DNA of 7,879 nucleotides from an uncultured Oscillospiraceae bacterium (GCA_958438185.1 CAUBQU010000050.1:1-7879); one strand, 5' to 3'; positions 1-6,634 are shown, counted from the stretch's first letter. Translations and numbers: made by a program. The notes: generated by a model not told the origin, from the sequence alone.

Positions 1-1788
1 GCTGATGATATAGATAAAAATACCCAGCGCCGAGAGTCCGGAGAGCAGCGCGATGATCCGCCGCCACCAGGGCAGCTTTTTCTCTTGCTTTGGCGCGCTC
101 TTTCCCGTGGGCTCCGGCAGGAAGAAGCTTCCGGCATCCTTGGCCGGGGGCTCCGGATTTGGCTGCCCGCCGCAAGCTGCAATGACATCGTTTACCGTGA
201 CGGCGCTGGGCAGCAGGTGCCGCGCCATCCGGTTTGAGGCTGTCGTATAGAAGTTTTTACCGGAGAAGAACCGCACCGGCGTATCCTCTGAGACAACGCC
301 GCCGTCAAAGAAAAACGCGCAGCGATCGGCATATTCCGCGCAGAATTCCACATCGTGGCTCACCATGACGATGCACACACCGCTGTTGAGCAGCCCCCGG
401 ATGATAGAAGCAAAGGTCTGCTTAAATTCCGCGTCCAGCCCCTTGGTTGGCTCGTCCAGCAGCAGGATCTTCGGCCGCAGCAGCAGCACCTTCGCTAGGG
501 CCGCCCGCTGCTGCTCGCCGCCGGATAGGTCATAGGGATGCCGATCCAGCAGCGGAATGATATCGCAAAGCAACGCCACGCCGCCGATCTGCTCGTTCTT
601 TTCCTGCTTGGAAAGCTTCTGATCCGAGAGCATCTCCTCCAGGTCCTCCCGGACGGTGTTTTTGACAAATAGTGTCTGGGGGTTCTGGGGCAGCGCCGCC
701 ATGCAGCTCCGGTCCAGTGTGACCCGGCCTCGGTACGGCTTGTTCGCGCCGGTCAGCAGGCCGAGCGTCGTGGACTTGCCTGTGCCGTTGCCGCCTAAAA
801 TGCAGAACAGCTGCCCGTAATACGCCCGCAGATTCAGTCCCTTGATAATATCCTGTCCGTCCTTTTCATAGCGGAACCAGGTCTCCTCAATGGTGACCGC
901 AGGCTTTTGGCCGCTGAAATCCTTAACCGGATGCTCCGGCACCGGCGCAAGCTCCCGCTCCACCGCCAACTCATCGAGCCAAGTGCGCCCCTCTCGGACA
1001 GTCACCGGGCAAGGCAGGTCATTGGGTACCGCCGACCAGACCCGCATCGGCGCGGGCATGGCCAGGAACATCCCGTGGCCGCTGTTTTTCAGCTGTTTGC
1101 CCACCTGCTCCGGCGTACCATCGCCCAGCAGAGCGCCGTGGTCCATCAGCAGGACCCGGCTGCACAGGGGGAAGACCTCCTCCAGCCGGTGCTCCGTGAT
1201 GAGGACCGTCGTCCCCAATTCCCGGTTAATCCGGCCCAGGGTCGAGAGGAAATCCGTCGCGGCGATGGGGTCGAGCTGACTCGTCGGCTCATCCAGAACC
1301 AGCACCGAGGGGTGCATCGCCATGATCGCCGCCAGATTCAGCAGCTGCTTTTGCCCGCCGGACAGCTCTGATACATTTTTATAAAACCAAGTCTGAATGC
1401 CAAAAAAGCTGGCCATCTCCGCCACACGGCTGCGAATCGTCGGCGTATCGTAGCCCAGGCTCTCCAGGCCGAAGGCCAACTCGTGCCAAACCTTATCCGT
1501 CACGATCTGGTTTTCCGGGCTCTGCTGGACAAAGCCGATCCGCGCCGTCTGCACGGCCAGGGCCGTCTCCGCCAGGGGCTTTCCCATGAACTGCAGCTGA
1601 CCCGTCAGCTCCCCGTGGGGGGCCAGGACCGTTTTCAGCTGCCGCAGCAGCGTCGACTTGCCGCAGCCCGAGGGCCCGGCTAGAACGACGAATTCCCCCG
1701 GCGTGACGGAAAAGGAGATATCCCGCAGGACTGGCTCCGTCTGCTCCGGAAAGCAGAATGTCAGATTTTGGAGGTTAAAGATTTCCAT
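1..1788 (-). CDS. ECF transporter energy-coupling ATPase, tandem ABC domains with C-terminal membrane extension (3' end outside window)
   Basis: The reading frame is open from ATG at 1788 (minus strand) to the window edge: 596 codons with no stop, so the C-terminus is missing. It contains two complete ABC ATPase domains. In domain 1, Walker A GPSGCGKST lies at residues 38-46, the Q-loop at Q88/Q89, the signature LSGGQKQ at 142-148, Walker B VLVLDEP at 162-168 and the switch His at 200. In domain 2, Walker A GGNGTGKST lies at 332-340, the Q-loop at Q368, the signature LSGGEQQ at 421-427, Walker B ILLLDEP at 441-447 and the switch His at 478. Such fused ATPases power ECF vitamin and metal importers. 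After a Pro/Lys-rich linker (about 540-575), a hydrophobic segment begins at about 577 and is cut by the edge. An ordinary ATPase would end before this, so fusion to an S component is inferred. An SD, GGAGG (1796-1800), sits 7 nt before the start. The gene overlaps the upstream T-component gene by 28 nt, implying coupled expression. Confidence 0.92.
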   Translation of the reverse strand, partial: MEIFNLQNLTFCFPEQTEPVLRDISFSVTPGEFVVLAGPSGCGKSTLLRQLKTVLAPHGELTGQLQFMGKPLAETALAVQTARIGFVQQSPENQIVTDKVWHELAFGLESLGYDTPTIRSRVAEMASFFGIQTWFYKNVSELSGGQKQLLNLAAIMAMHPSVLVLDEPTSQLDPIAATDFLSTLGRINRELGTTVLITEHRLEEVFPLCSRVLLMDHGALLGDGTPEQVGKQLKNSGHGMFLAMPAPMRVWSAVPNDLPCPVTVREGRTWLDELAVERELAPVPEHPVKDFSGQKPAVTIEETWFRYEKDGQDIIKGLNLRAYYGQLFCILGGNGTGKSTTLGLLTGANKPYRGRVTLDRSCMAALPQNPQTLFVKNTVREDLEEMLSDQKLSKQEKNEQIGGVALLCDIIPLLDRHPYDLSGGEQQRAALAKVLLLRPKILLLDEPTKGLDAEFKQTFASIIRGLLNSGVCIVMVSHDVEFCAEYADRCAFFFDGGVVSEDTPVRFFSGKNFYTTASNRMARHLLPSAVTVNDVIAACGGQPNPEPPAKDAGSFFLPEPTGKSAPKQEKKLPWWRRIIALLSGLSALGIFIYIIS

Positions 1789-2654
1789 TTGAGATCCTCC
1801 CCGAAATTGATGAGAAGCGGCAGCAGGCACAGCCCGAGATATGCCGCGAAAATGCTGATGGAATACGCGCCGGTCAGTTCCCCCGAGACCAGGGGGTAAT
1901 ACTGCCAATAGATCCCATCCGTCGCGTAGCCGACGATCACATAGGCCACCAGCAGAACGATCGCCGCCAGGGCGATAAGATCCCGCCGCTGCAGCCGGTA
2001 AATGGAGAAGGCCGTACGCCCCGCCATGCCATAGCCGCGGCTGCGCATACTGTCAGCCGTCTCGATGGCATTTTCCAGAGCCCAGGTGATCACGATGGAA
2101 AGGATCGTCAGCCCGTTGTGGATGCGCTTGCGCACGCTCCCGGAGGAGACATCCCGCCCCACGCAGCGCTGCGCCTGGGTCACGACCTTGATCTGCGCCG
2201 TAAACCGGGGCACGAACCGCAGTGTCATAGACAGGATCAGTGACAGCGCCGGGATCAGCTTTCCGAACAAATAGACAAATTTATCCGATGTCATCACGAC
2301 ATTGCAGCAGGAAAACCAGGTGATGATCGCCACCATCATCGACGCCGCCGCGATGCCGTAGTAGATTGCCTCCAGCGTCAGGGGGTTGCCATCGCCGATA
2401 TAAAGCAGGATCGTCGCGCCCTCGTGGTTAAAGACCGGGTTGAGCAGCGCCGTCAGCAGCAAAAGCGGCAGCATGACCCGCAGCTGAAACAGCATGGCCT
2501 TTGCGCCCTTGAGATAGACACTATAGGCCAGCGCGCCCACCAGGGAGATCCCCAGGCACACCGGATGCATAATAAACATGCCAAGCCCTAATACTGCAAG
2601 AAAATATAAAAAATTCACCACCGGATGATAGCCCGCAAAGGTATCCCGATTCAT
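1761..2654 (-). CDS. ecfT: ECF transporter transmembrane T component (CbiQ/EcfT family)
   Basis: This 297-residue polytopic membrane protein has the usual length and layout of the CbiQ/EcfT family. Hydrophobic helices lie at about residues 13-45, 55-75, 95-117, 130-148, 182-196, 226-243 and 264-285. The long cytoplasmic segment between about 150 and 215 carries a typical coupling motif, SMRSRGYGM, at 202-210. This corresponds to the Arg-Gly coupling-helix motif through which T proteins engage the ATPases. A second basic stretch, QAQR, lies at about 160-163. T components pass ATPase movement to the substrate-binding S subunit in the membrane. The start is supported by an AGGTGAG ribosome-binding site just upstream. 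It is the first gene of the operon, behind a structured leader with a terminator, and its 3' end overlaps the ATPase gene. No separate S-component gene is visible in the window. The substrate cannot be read from this protein. Confidence 0.9.
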   Translation of the reverse strand: MNRDTFAGYHPVVNFLYFLAVLGLGMFIMHPVCLGISLVGALAYSVYLKGAKAMLFQLRVMLPLLLLTALLNPVFNHEGATILLYIGDGNPLTLEAIYYGIAAASMMVAIITWFSCCNVVMTSDKFVYLFGKLIPALSLILSMTLRFVPRFTAQIKVVTQAQRCVGRDVSSGSVRKRIHNGLTILSIVITWALENAIETADSMRSRGYGMAGRTAFSIYRLQRRDLIALAAIVLLVAYVIVGYATDGIYWQYYPLVSGELTGAYSISIFAAYLGLCLLPLLINFGEDLKWKSLTSKI

Positions 2655-2690
2655 GTGCTCACCTCTTCCGCGCCAAAATGGCCCCTGAGA

Positions 2691-2720
2691 AAGAAAAAAT
2701 CTGCGGGCCCGCCCGCAGAT
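2691..2720 (-). terminator. Intrinsic terminator in the leader of the ECF operon (attenuator)
   Basis: On the minus strand, ATCTGCGGG pairs perfectly with CCCGCAGAT (9 bp, 4-nt loop, 2699-2720), followed at once by TTTTTTCTTT minus its last bases (2691-2698). It lies downstream of the operon promoter and about 40 nt before the T-component start codon, so it is an attenuator and not the end of an upstream gene. A short alternative pairing is possible: TGCAG (2732-2736) with CTGCG in the 5' arm. I could not establish the full antiterminator. Confidence 0.85.
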
Positions 2721-2750
2721 CCACAGCTTTGCTGCATCATTTTCCGGTTA

Positions 2751-2870
2751 CGGCAGAAAATATGCCGCCTGCCCCATGTTCCTGACCTAGCCTCTTCCAG
2801 AAAGGCCTCCCAGTGACCTGCTCGTGGGTTCTTGCCCCGTTCCATGTGCCGCACCGCGGCCGGACAGACG
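2751..2870 (-). ncRNA. Candidate cobalamin (B12) riboswitch aptamer
   Basis: Read on the minus strand, landmarks appear in the order of the cobalamin aptamer family. An 8-bp closing helix joins GTCTGTCC (2862-2869) to GGGCAGGC (2767-2774). Inside it are a GCCGC/GCGGC hairpin (2848-2860), then GGAA (2840-2843), then a P5-like GGG/CCC hairpin with loop GCAAGAA (2826-2838). These are followed by CAG and CACTG (2811-2823), a hairpin (2790-2806) containing GGAAG, and a B12-box-like GGTCAGGAACATG (2775-2787). A CGGCA/TGCCG hairpin (2751-2767) follows and could supply the kissing loop to P5. The element sits between a promoter and an attenuator ahead of an ECF importer, a classic riboswitch position. 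The B12 box is imperfect (ACATG instead of ACCTG), so a diverged or atypical cobalamin class is possible. Motifs were matched from memory, with no covariance model run. Confidence 0.65.
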
Positions 2871-2891
2871 ATCTTTCTCATTATTTCCCTC

Positions 2892-2920
2892 ATTATAACA
2901 GCCCCGCCGTGCAAATGCAA
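2892..2920 (-). promoter_or_regulatory. Promoter of the ECF transporter operon
   Basis: On the minus strand, -35 TTGCAT (2915-2920) and -10 TATAAT (2892-2897) are separated by 17 nt. The -10 hexamer is preceded by TGT, giving an extended -10. Transcription should begin near 2885, producing a leader of about 230 nt before the T-component start, which holds the riboswitch-like element and the attenuator. Confidence 0.8.
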
Positions 2921-2963
2921 GACGCGCCCCGTTTTTTCCAGAGTTTTCTTGTCACTTTGAACG

Positions 2964-2985
2964 TTTCGCTGCAAAGATAGCGAAA
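2964..2985. promoter_or_regulatory. Inverted repeat upstream of the permease promoter, possible operator
   Basis: TTTCGCT and AGCGAAA form a perfect 7-bp inverted repeat with an 8-nt spacer. It ends 5 nt before the -35 box of the permease promoter and lies between the two divergent promoters. It has no U-tract on either strand, so it is not a terminator. A regulator-binding site is plausible, but no regulator family is recognised. Confidence 0.3.
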
Positions 2986-2990
2986 AATGA

Positions 2991-3019
2991 TTGAAATCCT
3001 GCATTTTGTGTGTTATACT
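2991..3019 (+). promoter_or_regulatory. Promoter of the nucleobase permease gene
   Basis: -35 TTGAAA (2991-2996) and -10 TATACT (3014-3019) are separated by exactly 17 nt, with TGT before the -10 giving an extended -10. The expected start is near 3026, so the untranslated leader is only about 45 nt. That is too short for a purine riboswitch, and none is seen. Confidence 0.8.
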
Positions 3020-3072
3020 GTCTTACTGTAAAGATAATGTTCAGATTTTCCACATTTTCGGAGGCATCCACC

Positions 3073-4467
3073 ATGAAAAACACCCCCCATAGCACCCAAG
3101 CGCTCTTCCAGCTCAACGGCATCCCGCCCATTGGCATCTCCCTGTCCATGGCGCTGCAGCATCTGGTCGCCATGATCGTCGGCTGCGTCACGCCTGCAAT
3201 TATCATCGCCAATGTCGTCGGCCTGCCTCAGGCGGAGCGTGTTCTCTTGATCCAGGCGTCCCTGGTCATGTCCGCTGTGACGACGCTGCTGGAGCTGTTC
3301 CCCATCGGGGGCAAGTTCGGCGCAGGGCTGCCGGTCATGTTCGGCGTCAGCTTTGCCTATCTGCCCAGTATGCAGTCCATCGCTGCCGGTGGCGGCGGCA
3401 TTGCCAGCATCGCCGGGGCGATGATCGTCGGCGGCGTAATCGCCATGATCGTCGGCATCTTCGTCAAAAAGATCCGCAAGCTGTTCCCGCCGGTCATCAC
3501 AGGCACCGTTGTCTTTACCATCGGCCTTTCCCTGTACCCCACGGCGATCCACTATATGGCAGGCGGCTCCGGCAACACCTACGACCTCGTCGTGACCCAG
3601 AAGGGCCTGAGCGAAGCGCTGGTCTACGGCTCCTGGCAAAACTGGGCCGTGGCGATCTTCACCTTGATCGTCGTGATGCTCCTCTCCAACCACGGCAAGG
3701 GCATCTGCAAGCTGGCCTCGATCCTGCTGGGCATGGCCGCCGGGTATGCCGTCGCCGCCGTGATGGGCATGGTCGATCTGTCCGAGATCAGCAACGCGAA
3801 ATGGTTCTCCCTGCCCCGCTTCCTGCACTTCGGCATCACCTTTGAGCCCTCGGCCTGCATCGCGCTGGGGCTGCTGTTTGCCATCAACTCCATCCAGGCC
3901 ATCGGCGACCTGACCGCCACGACCATCGGCGGTCTGAACCGGGAGCCGACAGACCGGGAGCTGCAGGGCGGCATCATTGCCTACGGCGCGACGAACATCC
4001 TCACCGCCCTCTTCGGCGGCCTGCCTACGGCGACGTATTCCCAGAACGTCGGCATCGTCACGACAAACAAGGTCGTCAACCGGACAGTCTTTGCCCTGGC
4101 CGGCGGCTTTTTGCTGCTGGCGGGCGTTGTGCCGAAGTTCTCCGCGATCCTGACGACGATCCCCCAGTGCGTCCTGGGCGGCGCGACTGTCACGGTCTTC
4201 TCCACCATCGCCATGACGGGCATGAAGCTCATCGCCTCTGAGGGCATCAGCCCCCGGAATACGACGATCGTCGGCCTGTCCGCCGCGCTGGGCGTCGGCA
4301 TCTCCCAGGCATCGGCGGCGCTGAGTCAGTTCCCGGAAGCCGTCACGGTCATCTTCGGCAAATCCCCCGTCGTCATCGCGACGCTGCTTGCCGTCGTCCT
4401 CAACCTGATCCTGCCGAAGGAAAACGACAAGCTCACAAACACAGAACCGGTCGACAAGCCGGAATAA
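3073..4467 (+). CDS. NCS2/NAT-family nucleobase (xanthine/uracil-type) permease
   Basis: A 464-residue integral membrane protein, the normal length for NCS2 nucleobase:cation symporters, which import purines or pyrimidines with protons. Family marks are the Gln-His pair in helix 1 (Q29-H30), GLPVMFGVSFAYLP at about 85-98, QAIGDLTAT at 275-283, and the NAT-type motif SQNVGIVTTNK at 323-333. ATG at 3073 is chosen because GGAGG (3060-3064) sits 8 nt upstream. An in-frame GTG at 3010 lies within the spacer and next to the -10 of the promoter and would precede the transcription start. Oddities: the helix-8 Glu of characterised members (E272 of E. coli XanQ) is Gln (Q275), XanQ D304 aligns with a Tyr (Y304), and the Thr of the NAT motif is Asn (N332). 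D279, matching XanQ D276, is kept. The exact substrate is therefore uncertain. The gene is monocistronic, with its own promoter and terminator. Confidence 0.93.
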   Translation: MKNTPHSTQALFQLNGIPPIGISLSMALQHLVAMIVGCVTPAIIIANVVGLPQAERVLLIQASLVMSAVTTLLELFPIGGKFGAGLPVMFGVSFAYLPSMQSIAAGGGGIASIAGAMIVGGVIAMIVGIFVKKIRKLFPPVITGTVVFTIGLSLYPTAIHYMAGGSGNTYDLVVTQKGLSEALVYGSWQNWAVAIFTLIVVMLLSNHGKGICKLASILLGMAAGYAVAAVMGMVDLSEISNAKWFSLPRFLHFGITFEPSACIALGLLFAINSIQAIGDLTATTIGGLNREPTDRELQGGIIAYGATNILTALFGGLPTATYSQNVGIVTTNKVVNRTVFALAGGFLLLAGVVPKFSAILTTIPQCVLGGATVTVFSTIAMTGMKLIASEGISPRNTTIVGLSAALGVGISQASAALSQFPEAVTVIFGKSPVVIATLLAVVLNLILPKENDKLTNTEPVDKPE

Positions 4468-4479
4468 CCGCACCAACCC

Positions 4480-4516
4480 GCGCCGACATTGGTCACACGA
4501 TGTCGGCGCTTTTTAT
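4480..4516 (+). terminator. Intrinsic terminator after the permease gene
   Basis: GCGCCGACAT (4480-4489) pairs perfectly with ATGTCGGCGC (4500-4509) around a 10-nt loop and is followed by TTTTTAT. It lies 12 nt after the permease stop codon and closes that transcription unit. Confidence 0.92.
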
Positions 4517-4568
4517 CTTGCACCGGCGCGTCATGGCGGGCATAGACTAGGAGAAAGGAGGGTTTTCC

Positions 4569-5096
4569 ATGGATCTTTCTGATTCTGCCGCTGTGCAGCG
4601 CATCTGGCAGCGGGTCGGCCTTGCGCCGACGGCCAGCGCGCCGGGTGCTGCTCCCAGTATGCTGGGCAAACCGGATGCGCTGCCGGACTGCCTGCCCCAG
4701 TGGATCGCCGCGGAGCAGGCCGCCTGCCGCCGCTGCCAAGCCATGGCCCGCTGCGCCGGGGCGCAAACCGCAAAAACGCTCTGCTGCCTTGCCCGTCAAT
4801 CGGCGGACCACGCCCGCCAGCTCCAAGCAGTCTATTATGTTCTGACCGGCCAGCACTGCCCGTGCGCCGCCGCGCCCGTGGGCCCCGTTTGCTGCGGCCC
4901 CGCTCCGCTGCGCCAGGCGATCCAAGCGGCGCAGGCCGCCCAGACGGCCTATCTTGAGTATACGGACGGCCCCTATGGTGCCGTTTTTTCTCGCCTCGCC
5001 CGGGCCAAGGCCGCGCAGGCCGATACGCTGCTGCAGCTTTTGGCGCGGCAGGGCCTGCAAAATTACGCTGGAAAAAACGGCGGCGCAGGCGTATAA
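4569..5096 (+). CDS. Small cysteine-rich helical protein, possibly a degenerate ferritin-like protein
   Basis: A 175-residue, alanine-rich protein that I do not recognise as a named gene. It has ten cysteines (41, 53, 56, 62, 72, 73, 97, 99, 108, 109), including C53-x-x-C56, paired C72-C73 and C108-C109, and C97-P-C99. No signal peptide or membrane segment is visible, so it is probably cytoplasmic. Four helix-prone stretches (about 43-60, 65-93, 113-131, 137-162) and the YYVLTGQHCPC segment after helix 2 resemble rubrerythrin or ferritin-like proteins of Clostridia. The usual Glu and ExxH iron ligands are mostly gone: only E49 and H81 are plausible survivors, and helix 4 reads AKAAQAD. Cysteines might replace them as metal ligands, or the fold assignment may be wrong. 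A strong SD, AAAGGAGGG (4554-4562), lies 6 nt before ATG. The gene stands alone after a terminator and 71 nt before pepD. No convincing promoter was found for it. Confidence 0.65.
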   Translation: MDLSDSAAVQRIWQRVGLAPTASAPGAAPSMLGKPDALPDCLPQWIAAEQAACRRCQAMARCAGAQTAKTLCCLARQSADHARQLQAVYYVLTGQHCPCAAAPVGPVCCGPAPLRQAIQAAQAAQTAYLEYTDGPYGAVFSRLARAKAAQADTLLQLLARQGLQNYAGKNGGAGV

Positions 5097-5097
5097 T
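5069..5097 (+). promoter_or_regulatory. Candidate promoter for pepD-pepT
   Basis: A perfect -10 TATAAT (5092-5097) overlaps the TAA stop of the preceding gene, and TGGAAA (5069-5074, four of six consensus bases) lies 17 nt upstream. The expected start is near 5104, giving a leader of about 64 nt. The -35 lies inside the upstream coding region, so a chance match cannot be excluded. Confidence 0.5.
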
Positions 5098-5167
5098 AAG
5101 CTTGCGTTCTCCCGCGCCGACCGCGCCTGGCGAGGGCGGCAAAATCACACCACAAAAGGATGTTACT

Positions 5168-6634
5168 ATGGATCACTTCACCCAATGCGCCCCCCAGCGG
5201 GTCTTTTATTACTTTGAACAGCTGAGCCGGATCCCCCGCGGCTCCGGCAATATGGCAGGCGTCAGCGCCTATTGTCTGCAATTTGCCCAGGCCCATGGCC
5301 TGGACGCTACACGGGACAAGCAGGATAATGTTATCATCCGCAAGCCCGCCTCCCCGGGCCATGAGGGAGCGGACCCGGTCATTTTGCAGGGGCATCTGGA
5401 TATGGTCTGCGAAAAGCTGCCGGGCAGCGACTTTGACTTCACCAAGGACCCGCTGCGCCTGCAGCTGGAAGGCGACTGGCTCACCGCCGATGGGACGACC
5501 CTCGGCGCGGACAATGGCATCGCCATCGCCATGATCCTGGCCATTTTGGAGGACAAATCCCTGGCCCACCCGGCTCTGGAGGCCGTTTTCACAACAGATG
5601 AGGAGACGGGCCTCTTCGGCGCCGCCGCACTGGACGCGTCCTGCCTGCAAGGCAAGACGCTCATCAATCTCGACTCGGAGGACGAAGGCGTCCTGACCGT
5701 CAGCTGTGCCGGAGGCATCCGCGTCACCGGTACGCTGCCCGTCCACCGCACACGCTGCACGCTGCCCGGGCTCCGCATCACCATCGGCGGCCTGCGGGGC
5801 GGGCACTCCGGCGCGCAGATCCACGAAGGCCGCGGCAGCGCGACCCAGCTGCTGGCCCGGCTCCTGCTGCACTGCAGCGCGGCCGCGCCCTATTCCCTCG
5901 TCAGCTTAGACGGCGGCGGCCGAGACAATGTCATCGCCGCCCACGCCACAGCCACACTGGCCGCAGAGCCTGACGCGCTGGCGGCCATCCGCCAGGCAGC
6001 AGGCCAACTGCAGGCCGCCTATCAGGCCGAGCTTGCCGCCACCGACCCAGGCGTGGCCGTCACTGTGGATGCGCTGTCCGCAGAAGAACGCAGCGCCCTT
6101 CCTTTGGAAGATACCTGCCGCGCCGTGCAGCTGCTGGCCAGCTGCCCCCAGGGCGTGATTGCCATGAGTCAGGACCTGCCCGGCTTGGTGCAGACCTCCC
6201 TGAACCTGGGCATTTTGCAGCTAAGCGCCGAACAGCTGCAGGCAGATTTCTCCGTCCGCAGCAGCTGCGAAAGCCAGAAGGACATGCTGGTCGCCCGGCT
6301 GGGCGCGCTGTTCGGCCTGGCTGGCGGCAAGATCCACACCCACGGCAATTACCCCGGCTGGGCCTTCCTGCGCCACTCGCCGCTGCGGGACCATATGGTC
6401 GAGACCTGGCGGCAGATGTTTGGCGATGCTCCCAAAGTGGAAGCCATTCACGCCGGGCTGGAATGCGGCCTGTTCGCCGGGAAGATCCCAGGGCTGGACG
6501 CCGTCTCTCTCGGACCTCAGATGCAGGAGGTCCACACGGTCAATGAACGCCTGAGCATCGCTTCCACGCAGCGCGTTTACCGCTATGTCTGCCAGGTCCT
6601 CGCGACCTGGGGCACACAAAAGGAGGAGCTATGA
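5168..6634 (+). CDS. pepD: Aminoacyl-histidine dipeptidase PepD (M20 family metallopeptidase)
   Basis: A 488-residue cytoplasmic zinc dipeptidase of the M20 family (PepD, broad-specificity Xaa-His dipeptidase), full length for the family (about 485). The di-zinc site is intact: H76 in LQGHLDMV, with D78 assisting; D115 in LGADNGI bridging the metals; catalytic base E145 and ligand E146 in TTDEETG; D169 in INLDSE; and H456 in EVHTVNE. The lid/dimerisation domain (about 185-400) includes GGHSGAQIH at 211-219. It cleaves dipeptides such as carnosine and other unblocked dipeptides. The ATG at 5168 follows AAAAGGA (5154-5160) by 7 nt and matches the usual PepD N-terminus. A 22-codon in-frame extension from 5102 has no such SD and would begin at the predicted transcription start. 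Its stop overlaps the pepT start. Confidence 0.95.
   Translation: MDHFTQCAPQRVFYYFEQLSRIPRGSGNMAGVSAYCLQFAQAHGLDATRDKQDNVIIRKPASPGHEGADPVILQGHLDMVCEKLPGSDFDFTKDPLRLQLEGDWLTADGTTLGADNGIAIAMILAILEDKSLAHPALEAVFTTDEETGLFGAAALDASCLQGKTLINLDSEDEGVLTVSCAGGIRVTGTLPVHRTRCTLPGLRITIGGLRGGHSGAQIHEGRGSATQLLARLLLHCSAAAPYSLVSLDGGGRDNVIAAHATATLAAEPDALAAIRQAAGQLQAAYQAELAATDPGVAVTVDALSAEERSALPLEDTCRAVQLLASCPQGVIAMSQDLPGLVQTSLNLGILQLSAEQLQADFSVRSSCESQKDMLVARLGALFGLAGGKIHTHGNYPGWAFLRHSPLRDHMVETWRQMFGDAPKVEAIHAGLECGLFAGKIPGLDAVSLGPQMQEVHTVNERLSIASTQRVYRYVCQVLATWGTQKEEL

Noticed and set aside
890..1371. Plus-strand open frames of 129 and 154 codons
   Set aside because: They are shadows within the tandem-ATPase gene, whose ABC motifs on the minus strand are unambiguous.
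2651..3004. A 117-codon minus-strand open frame in the ECF leader
   Set aside because: It starts upstream of the operon promoter, runs through the riboswitch-like RNA and terminator hairpin, and overlaps the T-component start. Structured RNA explains the region better.
3020..3072. Purine riboswitch upstream of the nucleobase permease
   Set aside because: The leader from the predicted start to the ATG is only about 45 nt, and no three-way-junction core or terminator is present.
3013..4476. A 487-codon open frame antisense to the permease gene
   Set aside because: It mirrors the permease across its whole length and reads as a repetitive Asp/Gly/Arg-rich product. This is expected from GC-biased third positions on the opposite strand, and it has no SD or family motif.
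4518..4548. TTGCAC followed by CATAGA or TAGACT as a promoter for the cysteine-rich gene
   Set aside because: Both hexamers match the consensus at only about half the positions, and the start point would fall almost on the ribosome-binding site.
4326..5148. Minus-strand open frames of 244 and 205 codons across the cysteine-rich gene
   Set aside because: They cross the permease end and its terminator or the pepD leader and lack an SD. The plus-strand gene has a very strong SD and fits the local layout.
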